Positions 56,790-64,000 are shown, counted from the first letter of the stretch. The stretch: 64,000 bases of DNA from Saccharopolyspora_D taberi (GCF_039534165.1 NZ_BAAAUX010000006.1:1-64000); one strand, 5' to 3'. Notes: generated by a model not told the origin, from the letters alone. A program made the numbers and translations.

Positions 56790-56944
56790 CGTCCGGTCTC
56801 GCTTCCGTGGTCGTGGTTCGCGGTTTCCTGCTGCTGCGTGCTCTCGCCGTCCAGCGGGCCGACGGCGCTGCCCACCGCGTAGGCGCCGCCGAAGGCGATC
56901 GCGGCGATCAGCGCGAAGCCGCCGAGCTTGGTCGCGGCGTTCAT
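56786..56944 (-). CDS. 52-residue membrane micropeptide of the cop operon
   Basis: The frame starts at ATG 56944 (overlapping the copZ TGA) and ends in a TGA overlapping the copA ATG. It encodes one hydrophobic helix (KLGGFALIAAIAFGGAYAVG) and a polar tail with QQQETANHDHGSETG, whose histidines could bind copper. Both four-base overlaps point to a translated cistron. A membrane-anchored copper-handling or pump-modulating peptide is possible, but no family is recognised. Confidence 0.7.
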   Translation of the reverse strand: MNAATKLGGFALIAAIAFGGAYAVGSAVGPLDGESTQQQETANHDHGSETGR

Positions 56945-57153
56945 GCCCGACTCACCACCTCGTAGCCTGCCTCGTCGACGGCGGCGGCGATCTCCGCGTC
57001 GGCGAGCGCGTTCTGGCTGGTCACGGTGACCGTACCGGTGGGCAGGTCGACGTCGACCCGCTGCACCCCGGCGAGCCCGCCGACCTCGGAGCGCACGGAC
57101 TGGGCGCAGTGGTCGCAGGTCATGCCCTTGACGAGGTAGCTGGTGGTGGTCAT
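56941..57153 (-). CDS. copZ: CopZ-type copper chaperone
   Basis: This 70-residue heavy-metal-associated domain protein has the CxxC site in VKGMTCDHCAQSV and the usual YEVV end. It binds Cu(I) and delivers it to CopA. It is the first gene of the copZ-micropeptide-copA operon. Confidence 0.92.
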   Translation of the reverse strand: MTTTSYLVKGMTCDHCAQSVRSEVGGLAGVQRVDVDLPTGTVTVTSQNALADAEIAAAVDEAGYEVVSRA

Positions 57154-57202
57154 CTCCGAGGTCCTCTCACTTGGGTCGGGTCCACCGCCCGACGCGGTGC
57201 AT

Positions 57203-57230
57203 ACAATACCCCCCTAGGGTATGAAGTCAA
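57203..57230 (-). promoter_or_regulatory. cop operon promoter with embedded CsoR operator
   Basis: On the minus strand TTGACT (57230-57225) and TATTGT (57208-57203) form a -35/-10 pair with a 16-base spacer. The palindrome ATACCCCCCTAGGGTAT (57206-57222), a typical CsoR G-tract site, fills the spacer and touches the -10, so repressor and polymerase should exclude each other. Confidence 0.8.
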
Positions 57231-57296
57231 GCCTGCGGTTCGCCCGGACGGGGTTTCCCAGGTCAGGTGATGCGGGAGGGTGCCGTCCCGGGTGTC

Positions 57297-57311
57297 TACC
57301 CCCTGGGGGTA
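57297..57311. promoter_or_regulatory. Second CsoR-like site
   Basis: TACCCCCTGGGGGTA is a perfect G-tract palindrome about 90 bp upstream of the cop promoter site. It may be an auxiliary CsoR site, or serve a plus-strand transcript I cannot identify. Confidence 0.5.
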
Positions 57312-57540
57312 CCCGGCGGGTGGGGTGGAAAACGCCCGCGCGGAGTGCGGGCGTTGCGGCCGGATGCGCGCGGTCGGCAGATCGGTGCGGTCGGCCGGAT
57401 TTCTGGGAACGAGCAGCCGACAGGGGGGGGAGTCGCGGGCGGGACTGATACGACGGCCGGGGACGAGCGGATGACCGGGCCGAGGCCGAGTGGCGGATCG
57501 GGATCGGCGGTGGGTCGGGTTGGTGGCGGGTCGGGTCAGT

Positions 57541-57630
57541 GACCGACCGGGATCAGCAACCGACCAGGATCAGCGGCGGCCGGGATTGGTGGCCGACCGG
57601 GATCAGCGACCAACCAAGATCAGCGACCGC
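57541..57630. repeat. Degenerate ~18-bp tandem repeats
   Basis: Units such as ACCGACCGGGATCAGC, ACCGACCAGGATCAGC, GCCGACCGGGATCAGC and ACCAACCAAGATCAGC follow one another, partly with spacers. The weaker upstream GGATCGGG/GGGTCGGG steps (57495-57535) look like earlier decayed units. Confidence 0.7.
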
Positions 57631-57832
57631 CCGCAACCACCCGGCCGACCTGGGCCGATGTGGCTGGGCGGGAGATCGCCCGCCCAGCCGCGCGAACCCG
57701 GCGAGCCGGTCCGGACGGACCCGGTCGAGCCATGGGGAGCGGCTTGTACGAGTCCCGGGTCAGTCCGGACCGGTCGAGCGGCCTGCATGCGTCGGAACAG
57801 GCCGCGGGTCCGAGCGTTCGGCGCGCGGCCGG

Positions 57833-58243
57833 TCAGGCCGACGCGGCCAGCCAGGCGGAGCGTCCCGCGTGCGTCGGCACCCAGCAGCCCGCCGCGGAAC
57901 CGGCCAGCTCGACCGGATCCTCCAGCGCTAACACCTGCTTGATCACCTCGCGGGCGCGTCCGGTGGTCCGCCAGATGACGGTCTGCGGGAACAGCACGTC
58001 CGGCTCGTCGCCGGGGATGCGCGCGGCGTCGGCGTCGTCCTCCCCGTAGAGCTGGACGATGTCGATCACGCCGTGGTGCACCCGCAGGCCGACCACCGCG
58101 ACGAGCGACCCGACGGAGTCGCGGGGGTGCGCGAACTGGAAGTCGCGGGAGATCAGGGCCTGCAGTCCGTCGGTGACGTCCTTCGCGGTGCCACCGCTGA
58201 TCGTCCGTGCCTGCTGGTCGAGGTTCGGGTCTGCCCAGTACAC
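57833..58243 (-). CDS. Hypothetical protein downstream of DUF397
   Basis: This 136-residue soluble protein starts GTG after GAGGGGGC. It is of mixed strand/helix type with VGSLVAVVGLRVHHGVIDIV in the middle and no recognised family. It follows the DUF397 gene by 9 bases, so it may belong to the XRE/DUF397 regulatory set. Confidence 0.6.
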   Translation of the reverse strand: MYWADPNLDQQARTISGGTAKDVTDGLQALISRDFQFAHPRDSVGSLVAVVGLRVHHGVIDIVQLYGEDDADAARIPGDEPDVLFPQTVIWRTTGRAREVIKQVLALEDPVELAGSAAGCWVPTHAGRSAWLAASA

Positions 58244-58252
58244 GATGCCCCC

Positions 58253-58489
58253 TCAGGCGATCAGGTCGTCGAACTCGCCGTCTTTGGCGCCGCTGAGGAA
58301 CGCCGCGATCTCGTCGCGGGTGTAAACAAGCGCCGGGCCTTCCGGATATCGCGAGTTGCGAACGGCGATCTCACCGTCCACCAGGGGAGCCAGCTCCACG
58401 CAGTTGCCCACGGAGCCGCTGTACCTGCTCTTGCGCCAGGACGCGTCGAACAGCTGCTGCGCGGGCATTCCGTTCTGAACCCTCGACAT
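58253..58489 (-). CDS. DUF397 protein
   Basis: This 78-residue protein has the family core WRKSRYSGSVGNCVELAPL followed by VRNSRYPEGPALVYTRDEIA. DUF397 proteins partner XRE regulators in actinomycetes and have been described as antagonists or antitoxin-like factors. The gene lies downstream of its XRE partner. Confidence 0.88.
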   Translation of the reverse strand: MSRVQNGMPAQQLFDASWRKSRYSGSVGNCVELAPLVDGEIAVRNSRYPEGPALVYTRDEIAAFLSGAKDGEFDDLIA

Positions 58490-58529
58490 CGAAATCCCCA
58501 ACCTCCCCCGATGTGCCTTGCACGGCCAT

Positions 58530-58594
58530 CTGCACGTGCAGGCGACCGTGCACAAAAGGTAGCAGTTGCGGATGCAAGAGAGAATGCACGTGCA
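58530..58594. promoter_or_regulatory. Two TGCACGTGCA palindromes upstream of the DUF397 gene
   Basis: TGCACGTGCA occurs at 58531-58540 (extended to CTGCACGTGCAG) and 58585-58594, in the 163-bp gap between the XRE and DUF397 genes. A third copy with the same GACGG flank as the second lies at 63841. They are candidate binding sites of the XRE regulator. Confidence 0.6.
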
Positions 58595-58652
58595 GACGGG
58601 TGCGATCTACGTCACATTCTCGTGCGCTACTGTGCGGTAATACTGGGAAGAA

Positions 58653-59519
58653 CTAGAGCTCTTCGAGCGCGGAGGACAGCCTCTTGCGGGTTGCCTCCGG
58701 GGTCAGCGCGTCGACCGCGAGGCGGTGGCTGACCTTGCTGTACAGCTCGACGTCGTCGGGCTTGTCGAGGTAGAGGGCACCGCAGAGGTGCTCCAGGTAG
58801 ACGATGTCGGGGATCTCCGGCTCGGCGAAGCGCAGGATGGTGAACGCGCCCTCGGCCGCCGACCGGCCCACTTCCAGCGGCACGACCTGCAACGAGATCG
58901 TCGGCAGCTTGGTGACCTCGAGCAGGTGCTCGATCTGCTCGCGCAGCACCTTCCGGCCGCCGATCGGGCGCAGCAGCACCGACTCGTCGATGACCGCCCA
59001 CAGCCGCGGTGCGCGCGGCTGCTGGAACAGCCGCTGGCGCTGCATCCGCAGCTTGACCCGCCGCTCGATCTCGTCGTCGGAGGATTCCGGCCTGCCCTGC
59101 GAGGAGATCGCGCGGGCGTAGCGCTCGGTCTGGAGCAGGCCGGGGACGAACTGCAGCTCGAAGGTCTGGATCCGGGAGGCGGACTCCTCCAGGCCGACGT
59201 AGTCCTGGAACCACGACGCGACCAGGTCGCTGTAGCGGTGCCACCAGCCCGGTTCGTTGGACTTGCGGACCATTTCGAGGAAGCTCGCGCGCTCGTCCTC
59301 GTCGGTGACCTTGTAGAGCGTCAGCAGGTCGGAGACGTCGCGCTCCTTGAACCCGACCCTGCCGAGTTCGAGGCGGCTGATCTTGGAGCCGGAGCCGCGG
59401 ATGGAGTAGCCCGCGTCCTCGCGGGAGATGCCGTTGGCCTCGCGCAACCTGCGGAGCTGGCTACCGAGGACAAGGCGCCGGGCGGTGGGGCCGCTGGTGG
59501 CGGCACCATCCGTGGTCAC
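58653..59519 (-). CDS. XRE-family regulator with DUF5753 (Scr1-like)
   Basis: This 288-residue protein has an N-terminal helix-turn-helix (LRRLREANGISREDAGYSI, SKISRLELGRVG) and the C-terminal DUF5753 domain (FELQFVPGLLQTERYARAI; EGAFTILRFAEPEIPDIVYLE, first 20 residues). GGGAGG lies 7 bases before GTG 59519. With DUF397 it forms a typical actinomycete regulatory pair. Confidence 0.9.
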   Translation of the reverse strand: MTTDGAATSGPTARRLVLGSQLRRLREANGISREDAGYSIRGSGSKISRLELGRVGFKERDVSDLLTLYKVTDEDERASFLEMVRKSNEPGWWHRYSDLVASWFQDYVGLEESASRIQTFELQFVPGLLQTERYARAISSQGRPESSDDEIERRVKLRMQRQRLFQQPRAPRLWAVIDESVLLRPIGGRKVLREQIEHLLEVTKLPTISLQVVPLEVGRSAAEGAFTILRFAEPEIPDIVYLEHLCGALYLDKPDDVELYSKVSHRLAVDALTPEATRKRLSSALEEL

Positions 59520-59822
59520 GTCCAGACCTCCCGAATATTCCGGCTCCCCGACCCGTTGTCGCATTCTCGCCACGGATCGTTACATGCGGCGGCAGTGTAG
59601 TGCAGAAAAACCGCAAAACCCGCATTACGCATCAGTACTCGCTCGGTCCGACCAACGGTTACGGCCGGGTCAGTTTGGTGACCCGCGTGTGCCGGCGGAG
59701 AACTCTACGCGCACCCATCCCTGCTCCGTCCAGGTGTGGACCGTGTGAATCCTGCGTTCGGCGTAGCCGGGCCGAGCACGCCGCGCCCGGGGGCATCGAA
59801 GCCCGTGGTTACCCTCGGTGCT
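59520..59822. other. Divergent gap between XRE regulator and xth
   Basis: It must carry both promoters. The only structure noted is the inverted repeat CGGGTCA-N6-TGACCCG at 59666-59685. No gene seen. Confidence 0.45.
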
Positions 59823-60605
59823 GTGCTGACTGTGTCGACCGTGAACGTCAACGGGCTGAGGGCCGCGGCGAAGAAGGGCTTCGTGGAATGGCTCGCCGCC
59901 ACCGACGCCGACGTGATCTGCCTCCAGGAGACCCGCGCCGAACCGGACCAGCTGCCCGCGGAGGTCCTGCGGCCGGAGGGCTGGCACACCCTGCTCGCGC
60001 CGTCGGCGGACAAGGGCCGCAGCGGGGTGGCGCTCTACAGCCGGCGCGAACCGCGCTCGACCCGGATCGGCTTCGGCTCCGCGGAGTTCGACAGCAGCGG
60101 GCGCTACGCGGAGTTCGACCTCGGCGACGTGGTCGTGGCCAGCCTCTACCTGCCCAGCGGCGACGTCGGCACGCCCCGGCAGGACGAGAAGGAACGGTTC
60201 ATGAAGGAGTTCCTGCCGTACCTGGCCGACCTGCGCTCGCGCGCGGACAACGTCGTGGTGTGCGGCGACTGGAACATCGCCCACCGCGAGATCGACCTGA
60301 AGAACTGGAAGGCCAACCAGAAGTCGGCGGGGTTCCTGCCGGAGGAGAGGGCTTGGCTGAGCCAGGTCCTCGACGAGGGCTACGTCGACGTCGTGCGCGC
60401 GCTGCACCCGGAGGGCCCGGGCCCGTACACGTGGTGGTCGTACCGGGGCAAGGCGTTCGACAACGATTCCGGCTGGCGGATCGACTACCTCATGGCGACC
60501 GGCGATCTCGCCGAGCGCTGCACGGCCGCGCGCGTGGAGAAGGCCGAGAGCTATGACAAGCGGTGGAGCGACCACGCGCCGGTGACCGCGGTTTTCGACT
60601 TTTGA
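59823..60605 (+). CDS. xth: Exodeoxyribonuclease III
   Basis: This 260-residue AP endonuclease/3'-exonuclease has the EEP-fold motifs STVNVNGLRAAAKKG, CLQETRAEPDQL, VVVCGDWNIAHREIDLKN and the terminal WSDHAPVTAVFDF with the catalytic Asp-His. It repairs abasic sites. Its last 135 bp recur at 62913-63047. The gene is intact, so the inserted NACHT unit restored or spared its 3' end. Confidence 0.92.
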   Translation: MLTVSTVNVNGLRAAAKKGFVEWLAATDADVICLQETRAEPDQLPAEVLRPEGWHTLLAPSADKGRSGVALYSRREPRSTRIGFGSAEFDSSGRYAEFDLGDVVVASLYLPSGDVGTPRQDEKERFMKEFLPYLADLRSRADNVVVCGDWNIAHREIDLKNWKANQKSAGFLPEERAWLSQVLDEGYVDVVRALHPEGPGPYTWWSYRGKAFDNDSGWRIDYLMATGDLAERCTAARVEKAESYDKRWSDHAPVTAVFDF

Positions 60606-60690
60606 GCGTTCCGAAGGCCGGGCCTCTGAAACGTGGCGGTTGGGCGGTTTCCGGCTCGTGCGAGGGGTTTGGTGCGGCACACTGTGGGGG

Positions 60691-62856
60691 GTGGCAGACG
60701 GACACGAGATCCACAACGAGTTCCACGGGCAGGCCAAGACCAGCTTTCAGTTCGGCCCCAACTACGGTCATATCTCCGTAAACAGCCCATCGAGCTTGTC
60801 GGTCATCAACGAAAGGCAGGCGGAACACCTTCGGGACCTTGCCGGCCTGGTGCGTTCGGCGAGTGAGCGGGAGCTCGAGAAGTGGGGCCTGCGGGGGCGG
60901 GATGCGTTGCCGGTGCGCTGGCACACCGCGGCCGACGATCTGTTCGACCACTGGACGAAGATCCAGGGTGACGGTGCGCCCGTATCGCTGGACGGCGAGT
61001 TCACTGAGATCCGGGAAACGTACGAGACCGTCGAGTCCCGACGGCTGGTGATCCTGGGGCGGGCCGGTTCAGGTAAGACCGTGCTGGCCCACCGATTCAT
61101 CCTCGACCTGGTCAGGCACAACCCTACCGGCCCGGTGCCGGTGCTGTTCAGCCTCAGCGACTGGAACCCGATAACCGAATTCCGGTCCTGGCTGATCGAG
61201 CACATAATCCGAGACTTCGCGTTCCTGGACACCCCGGACACCTCCGGGAAGAAGATGGCCGAGGTCTTCGTGCGACGCGACCTCATTCTGCCCGTCCTCG
61301 ACGGGTTCGACGAGATCCCCAAGCAACACCGTTCCAAAGCGATCCGCCAGATCAGCTCGGTCGATCTCCCCCTGATCCTCACCAGCCGCCCCGACGAGTA
61401 CGCCCGCGCCGTACACGAAATCAGAGCCGTCGGCGGGGCCGCGGCCATCGTGCTCGAAGACCTGCCCCTCGACGAGTCCCACGCATACCTGCGGCAGAGC
61501 ACCGGGAAACCCTGCGGGTATGTCTGGGATGTGGTGTTCGAGCACCTGCGCACCGCCCCCGACGATCTCGCGAGCCGCAATCTCACCACGGTGCTGACCA
61601 GTCCACTGATGGTCGTGCTCGCCCGCACCGTCTACAACGACAATTCGGGCCACCAGCCAGGAGAACTCCTCGACACCGAACAATTCCCCACGGCCGAGGA
61701 CATCGAAGACCGCCTCCTCCACCGCTACCTCAACACCGCCTACACCCACGACGCACAACGTCCACACTGGAGTTCTGATCAAGCACGCCGCTGGCTCGGT
61801 TACCTCGCCACACATCTCACCCGACGCAACAGCCATGACTTCGCTTGGTGGAGACTCCCTGCCACTCTCCATCGCCACATCCGCATCCTCGCCACGGTGG
61901 TCGCGCTTGGTACCACAGTTGCGCTCACTGCTGGGGTCGCGTACGGGATCGTGTATTGGATCATCTACGGGTTCGCAAATGCATTCATAGATGCGATTTC
62001 GATCGGAATCGCGTCCGGAATAGCTGCCGGAGTCGTGGTCGGGGGCATCAACGAATTGAGGTTATTGAGCGAGCGCGGTGGGCAAGAACCGGAACGGCTG
62101 CGCCTGGGATCGTGGCAGCGAAGCCACTCGCAGCGCTCATTTTCTACCCGCTTTAAGAAAGTCACATCCGTATTTGCCAAAGGACTCGCGCTCGGGCTCG
62201 CGCTGGGGCTCGGACTCGGATTTTCCTTCGAGTTGGTGTCCAATCTCAGTGGAATATTCGGGCTTCCGGTCCATGGGGGGACCTTGATGCTCATGGAAGA
62301 AATTATGTTCGGAGTAATTCTCGATTTTATGTACAATCCAGTGGCCAATTCGATAATAGAAATAAACGGCGACTCGAGGCTGAGTATAGGTCTAACTGCG
62401 TACGAAGTCGCGTTTGCCCTTACGTTCGGAATTACACTCAGCCTCGCATTCGGACTCGTGAACGTGATTGTGTCAACTCTCGGAGATACCCTCGACCCTC
62501 GCGCCACCGAGCCGTGGAAGCTTTTAGCTACCGACCGCCAGGTTGCGCTTGTCCAAATGGTCGCAACTGTGCTCGCTGTCTGGCTCGCATTCGGACTCGC
62601 CAACCTAGCCTGGATTCCGTACGCACTCATCGGTGGAATGCTCCGCCTCGCGCTCACGGCGTGGGGAAGCTGGCTGCTGTTCGCACGTCTGTGGCTCCCA
62701 CTCACCGGGCGCCTGCCGTGGCGTCCGAAGCGCTTTCTCGAAGACGCCTACGACCGGGGCGTGCTGCGCCGCGCGGGCGCGGTCTACCAGTTCCGCCACG
62801 CCCGGCTCCGCGACCACCTCGCCCGTCAGGCCCAAGAGCAGTCGGCTGCCACGTAA
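60691..62856 (+). CDS. NACHT NTPase with C-terminal membrane domain (STAND defence-type)
   Basis: This 721-residue protein has an N-terminal tail NEFHGQAKTSFQFGPNYGHI (9-28), Walker A GRAGSGKT (123-130), Walker B LILPVLDGFDE (198-208) and the sensor-like LILTSRPDEYA. After residue ~395 come about seven membrane helices, several Gly/Ala/Leu-rich (GLALGLALGLGLGF). There are no TPR, WD40 or LRR repeats. NACHT proteins of this kind sense phage components; the membrane part may be the killing effector. The membrane half is AT-richer than the genome. Start GTG 60691; flanked by duplicated xth ends. Confidence 0.85.
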   Translation: MADGHEIHNEFHGQAKTSFQFGPNYGHISVNSPSSLSVINERQAEHLRDLAGLVRSASERELEKWGLRGRDALPVRWHTAADDLFDHWTKIQGDGAPVSLDGEFTEIRETYETVESRRLVILGRAGSGKTVLAHRFILDLVRHNPTGPVPVLFSLSDWNPITEFRSWLIEHIIRDFAFLDTPDTSGKKMAEVFVRRDLILPVLDGFDEIPKQHRSKAIRQISSVDLPLILTSRPDEYARAVHEIRAVGGAAAIVLEDLPLDESHAYLRQSTGKPCGYVWDVVFEHLRTAPDDLASRNLTTVLTSPLMVVLARTVYNDNSGHQPGELLDTEQFPTAEDIEDRLLHRYLNTAYTHDAQRPHWSSDQARRWLGYLATHLTRRNSHDFAWWRLPATLHRHIRILATVVALGTTVALTAGVAYGIVYWIIYGFANAFIDAISIGIASGIAAGVVVGGINELRLLSERGGQEPERLRLGSWQRSHSQRSFSTRFKKVTSVFAKGLALGLALGLGLGFSFELVSNLSGIFGLPVHGGTLMLMEEIMFGVILDFMYNPVANSIIEINGDSRLSIGLTAYEVAFALTFGITLSLAFGLVNVIVSTLGDTLDPRATEPWKLLATDRQVALVQMVATVLAVWLAFGLANLAWIPYALIGGMLRLALTAWGSWLLFARLWLPLTGRLPWRPKRFLEDAYDRGVLRRAGAVYQFRHARLRDHLARQAQEQSAAT

Positions 62857-62912
62857 ACACTCGACCAGACATGTCGGGGTCGTTTCGGGTGTCGCCTTCG
62901 ACAAGATCAACG

Positions 62913-63047
62913 GGCTGGCGGATCGACTACCTCATGGCGACCGGCGATCTCGCGGAGCGCTGCACGGCCGCGCGCGTGGAGAAGGCCGAGAGCTATGACA
63001 AGCGGTGGTCGGATCATGCTCCGGTGACGGCGGTTTTCGACTTCTGA
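62913..63047 (+). pseudogene. Duplicated 3' end of xth (45 codons with stop)
   Basis: It matches 60471-60605 at 126 of 135 positions, and all nine differences are synonymous, so it encodes the same C-terminal 44 residues of exonuclease III. Similarity fades within ~20 bp upstream. It is a displaced gene end, not a gene, and acts as the right-hand direct repeat around the NACHT gene. Confidence 0.92.
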
Positions 63048-63060
63048 TCGTTCGGTGTTT

Positions 63061-63107
63061 ATTCCGCCATACCCGGCTCCGGGATCACCTCGCCGGTCAA
63101 TATCAAG
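63061..63107 (+). pseudogene. Remnant of a second NACHT gene 3' end
   Basis: Fourteen bases after the duplicated xth stop, the sequence realigns to 62791-62835 of the NACHT gene at about 78% identity (FRHTRLRDHLAGQYQ against FRHARLRDHLARQAQ). The rest of that copy is missing, so it is the scar of an earlier, deleted NACHT insertion. Confidence 0.75.
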
Positions 63108-63127
63108 CTGACGTCAAACGGATAGTG

Positions 63128-63160
63128 GTGTTGCGGCGCGGAAACCCCGCGCCGCAACAC
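63128..63160. terminator. Strong hairpin downstream of the I36-like gene
   Basis: GTGTTGCGGCGCGG and its exact complement form a 14-bp stem with a 5-base loop, between the NACHT remnant and the minus-strand secreted-protein gene. Confidence 0.75.
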
Positions 63161-63176
63161 CGGAACGTCAGCCCTT

Positions 63177-63587
63177 TCAGCAGGGGCGGAGAGAAGACGT
63201 TTCGTTGTCCCGGACTTCTGACGTGGGCGTGAAGTTCCCGCTTTCTCCCGGAACAATGGTCATGGCGCGGCCGTTGTAGCCATCTCCCTCGTAAACGCAC
63301 CAGGCGTTTGCCGAGTTGTTGACCGCCGAGCTGGCCTTGTTGTCGAAATCGCCGAGGTAGGGGCTCCCGGGACTGCCCGGGACGTAAACGGTGCTCGGGC
63401 CGTCGTCTCCGGCGTTCGGCATGTCGTAGATGCAGAAGGCCCCCGGTTCGCAAGGGCGTGGCTGCATTACTGGCTGCGGCGGTTCCGGTGCGGTTGCCTG
63501 TGCCGGTGCGCTGACGGCGGCAATTGATGCCGCCGCGGCCACGGCCGAGGCGCTTGCCGCGGAGATCCGCTGGACCAGTGTTCGCAT
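63177..63587 (-). CDS. Secreted peptidase-inhibitor I36-like protein
   Basis: This 136-residue protein has a Sec signal peptide ending APAQA, then the beta/gamma-crystallin-like I36 pattern: CEPGAFCIYDMPNAG, a second CVYEGDGYNGRAMTIV half and a closing cysteine (SSLRPC). I36 members such as SMPI inhibit metalloproteases, but many homologues have unknown targets. Ends at the hairpin at 63128. Confidence 0.8.
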   Translation of the reverse strand: MRTLVQRISAASASAVAAAASIAAVSAPAQATAPEPPQPVMQPRPCEPGAFCIYDMPNAGDDGPSTVYVPGSPGSPYLGDFDNKASSAVNNSANAWCVYEGDGYNGRAMTIVPGESGNFTPTSEVRDNETSSLRPC

Positions 63588-64000
63588 ATGTAGAACTCCT
63601 CAAAGAAGTTGGGTTCCGGCTGCGCTGTTTCCACCAGGCCGAAGCCGGAACGATCACCCCAGATTGCGCCGCCAGGCTAACACCCGAGCCACCGGTCCGG
63701 AGGGCTTTCGGGCAAACCCCTCGACCTCCTGGCACGGGCCGCGGGTCCAGCGCGGTGCGCTGCGGCGCGGCCCGCGCGCGGCGGTCGGATCGTTCCGGCG
63801 GCGGCCGTTTTTCTCTTTCCGATTACCTGCACGTCGCAACTGCACGTGCAGACGGCGCGTGCGCCACCGCTGGTCCAAATTTTTCACGTTCATTCCGGTT
63901 CGTCCGCTTCCCGGGAGAATCGTCGCGGGGGATCAGCTGGTCCGGTGAGGGAATATGCCATTTGGTGAATGTCGGCCGGTTGGTGTATTCCGAATGGGGG
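63588..64000. other. Right-hand 413 bp, no supported gene
   Basis: It contains the promoter side of the I36-like gene and, at 63841-63850, the third TGCACGTGCA palindrome followed by GACGG. No convincing reading frame reaches the edge. Confidence 0.5.

Larger units (their letters stand above)
57154..57832. other. 679-bp region without a supported gene
   Basis: It holds the cop promoter, a second G-tract palindrome and then low-complexity G/C-rich sequence with short degenerate tandem repeats. Several overlapping frames in it are repeat artefacts. Confidence 0.6.

Noticed and set aside
57267..57942. Several overlapping plus-strand frames between cop and the DUF397 set
   Set aside because: They translate tandem repeats and operator sequence in multiple frames and lack ribosome sites.
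62514..63047. A 177-residue gene overlapping the NACHT end
   Set aside because: Its N-terminal part is an out-of-frame reading of the NACHT gene; only the last 44 codons are meaningful, as the displaced xth end.

Overview
The window is high-GC actinomycete DNA. It has many GTG starts, DUF397/XRE regulator pairs, DUF1918, DUF3017 and DUF4177 proteins, CsoR copper control and an antisense strand full of spurious reading frames. The gene mix fits the Pseudonocardiales, perhaps Saccharopolyspora. That placement is an inference from gene content, not from a marker gene.

Layout. 1-2048 is the 5' part of a repeat-rich, probably TNT-toxin-like protein. 2370-5745 holds two transporters, folD and a DUF3017 protein. 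5765-11825 is a phosphonate operon: GntR regulator, FAD oxidase, phosphonatase-like hydrolase, then phnD, phnC and a double-length phnE. 11924-19888 is mostly core: DUF4253, a quinone reductase with divergent TetR, a lipoprotein, a membrane hydrolase, icd, and a sigma factor with a TPR-like partner. A tRNA-Val at 20262-20336 is followed to about 23880 by an AT-richer island of small secreted proteins. One of these has the spaced catalytic signature of CD38-type ADP-ribosyl cyclases.

23882-42068 looks like a specialised-metabolism region. One minus-strand operon has an acyl-adenylating enzyme, a fused PabA-PabB aminodeoxychorismate synthase (PIKGT signature), an aromatic FAD hydroxylase, a PabC-like lyase, a benzoate-CoA-ligase-like enzyme and an MFS exporter. 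The plus strand carries an AhpD-like protein, an isocitrate-lyase-superfamily protein and a resorcylate-decarboxylase-type amidohydrolase, then an IS701-like protein coupled to a HAD phosphatase and a Ham1-type NTPase. A MOSC/P450/nucleoside-hydrolase operon sits beside it. The best reading is a 4-aminobenzoate-derived small molecule without PKS or NRPS in view.

42116-57153 mixes an MFS/PPOX pair with a TetR regulator, a SigC-like ECF factor and two copper loci: copA plus a CopD-CtaG fusion, and csoR plus a copZ-micropeptide-copA operon with a CsoR-type operator in its promoter. Between the copper loci lies an HTH-adenine-methylase-TRD protein, a Ser/Thr kinase and a divergent PP2C phosphatase.

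The right end (57833-63587) has an XRE/DUF397 set, exonuclease III, and a membrane-anchored NACHT NTPase inserted exactly after the exonuclease III gene. The last 135 bp of that gene recur beyond the NACHT gene with only synonymous changes, followed by the tail of a second, deleted NACHT gene. This points to serial insertion of defence cargo at the 3' end of xth. It and the CD38-like secreted protein are the most interesting observations.
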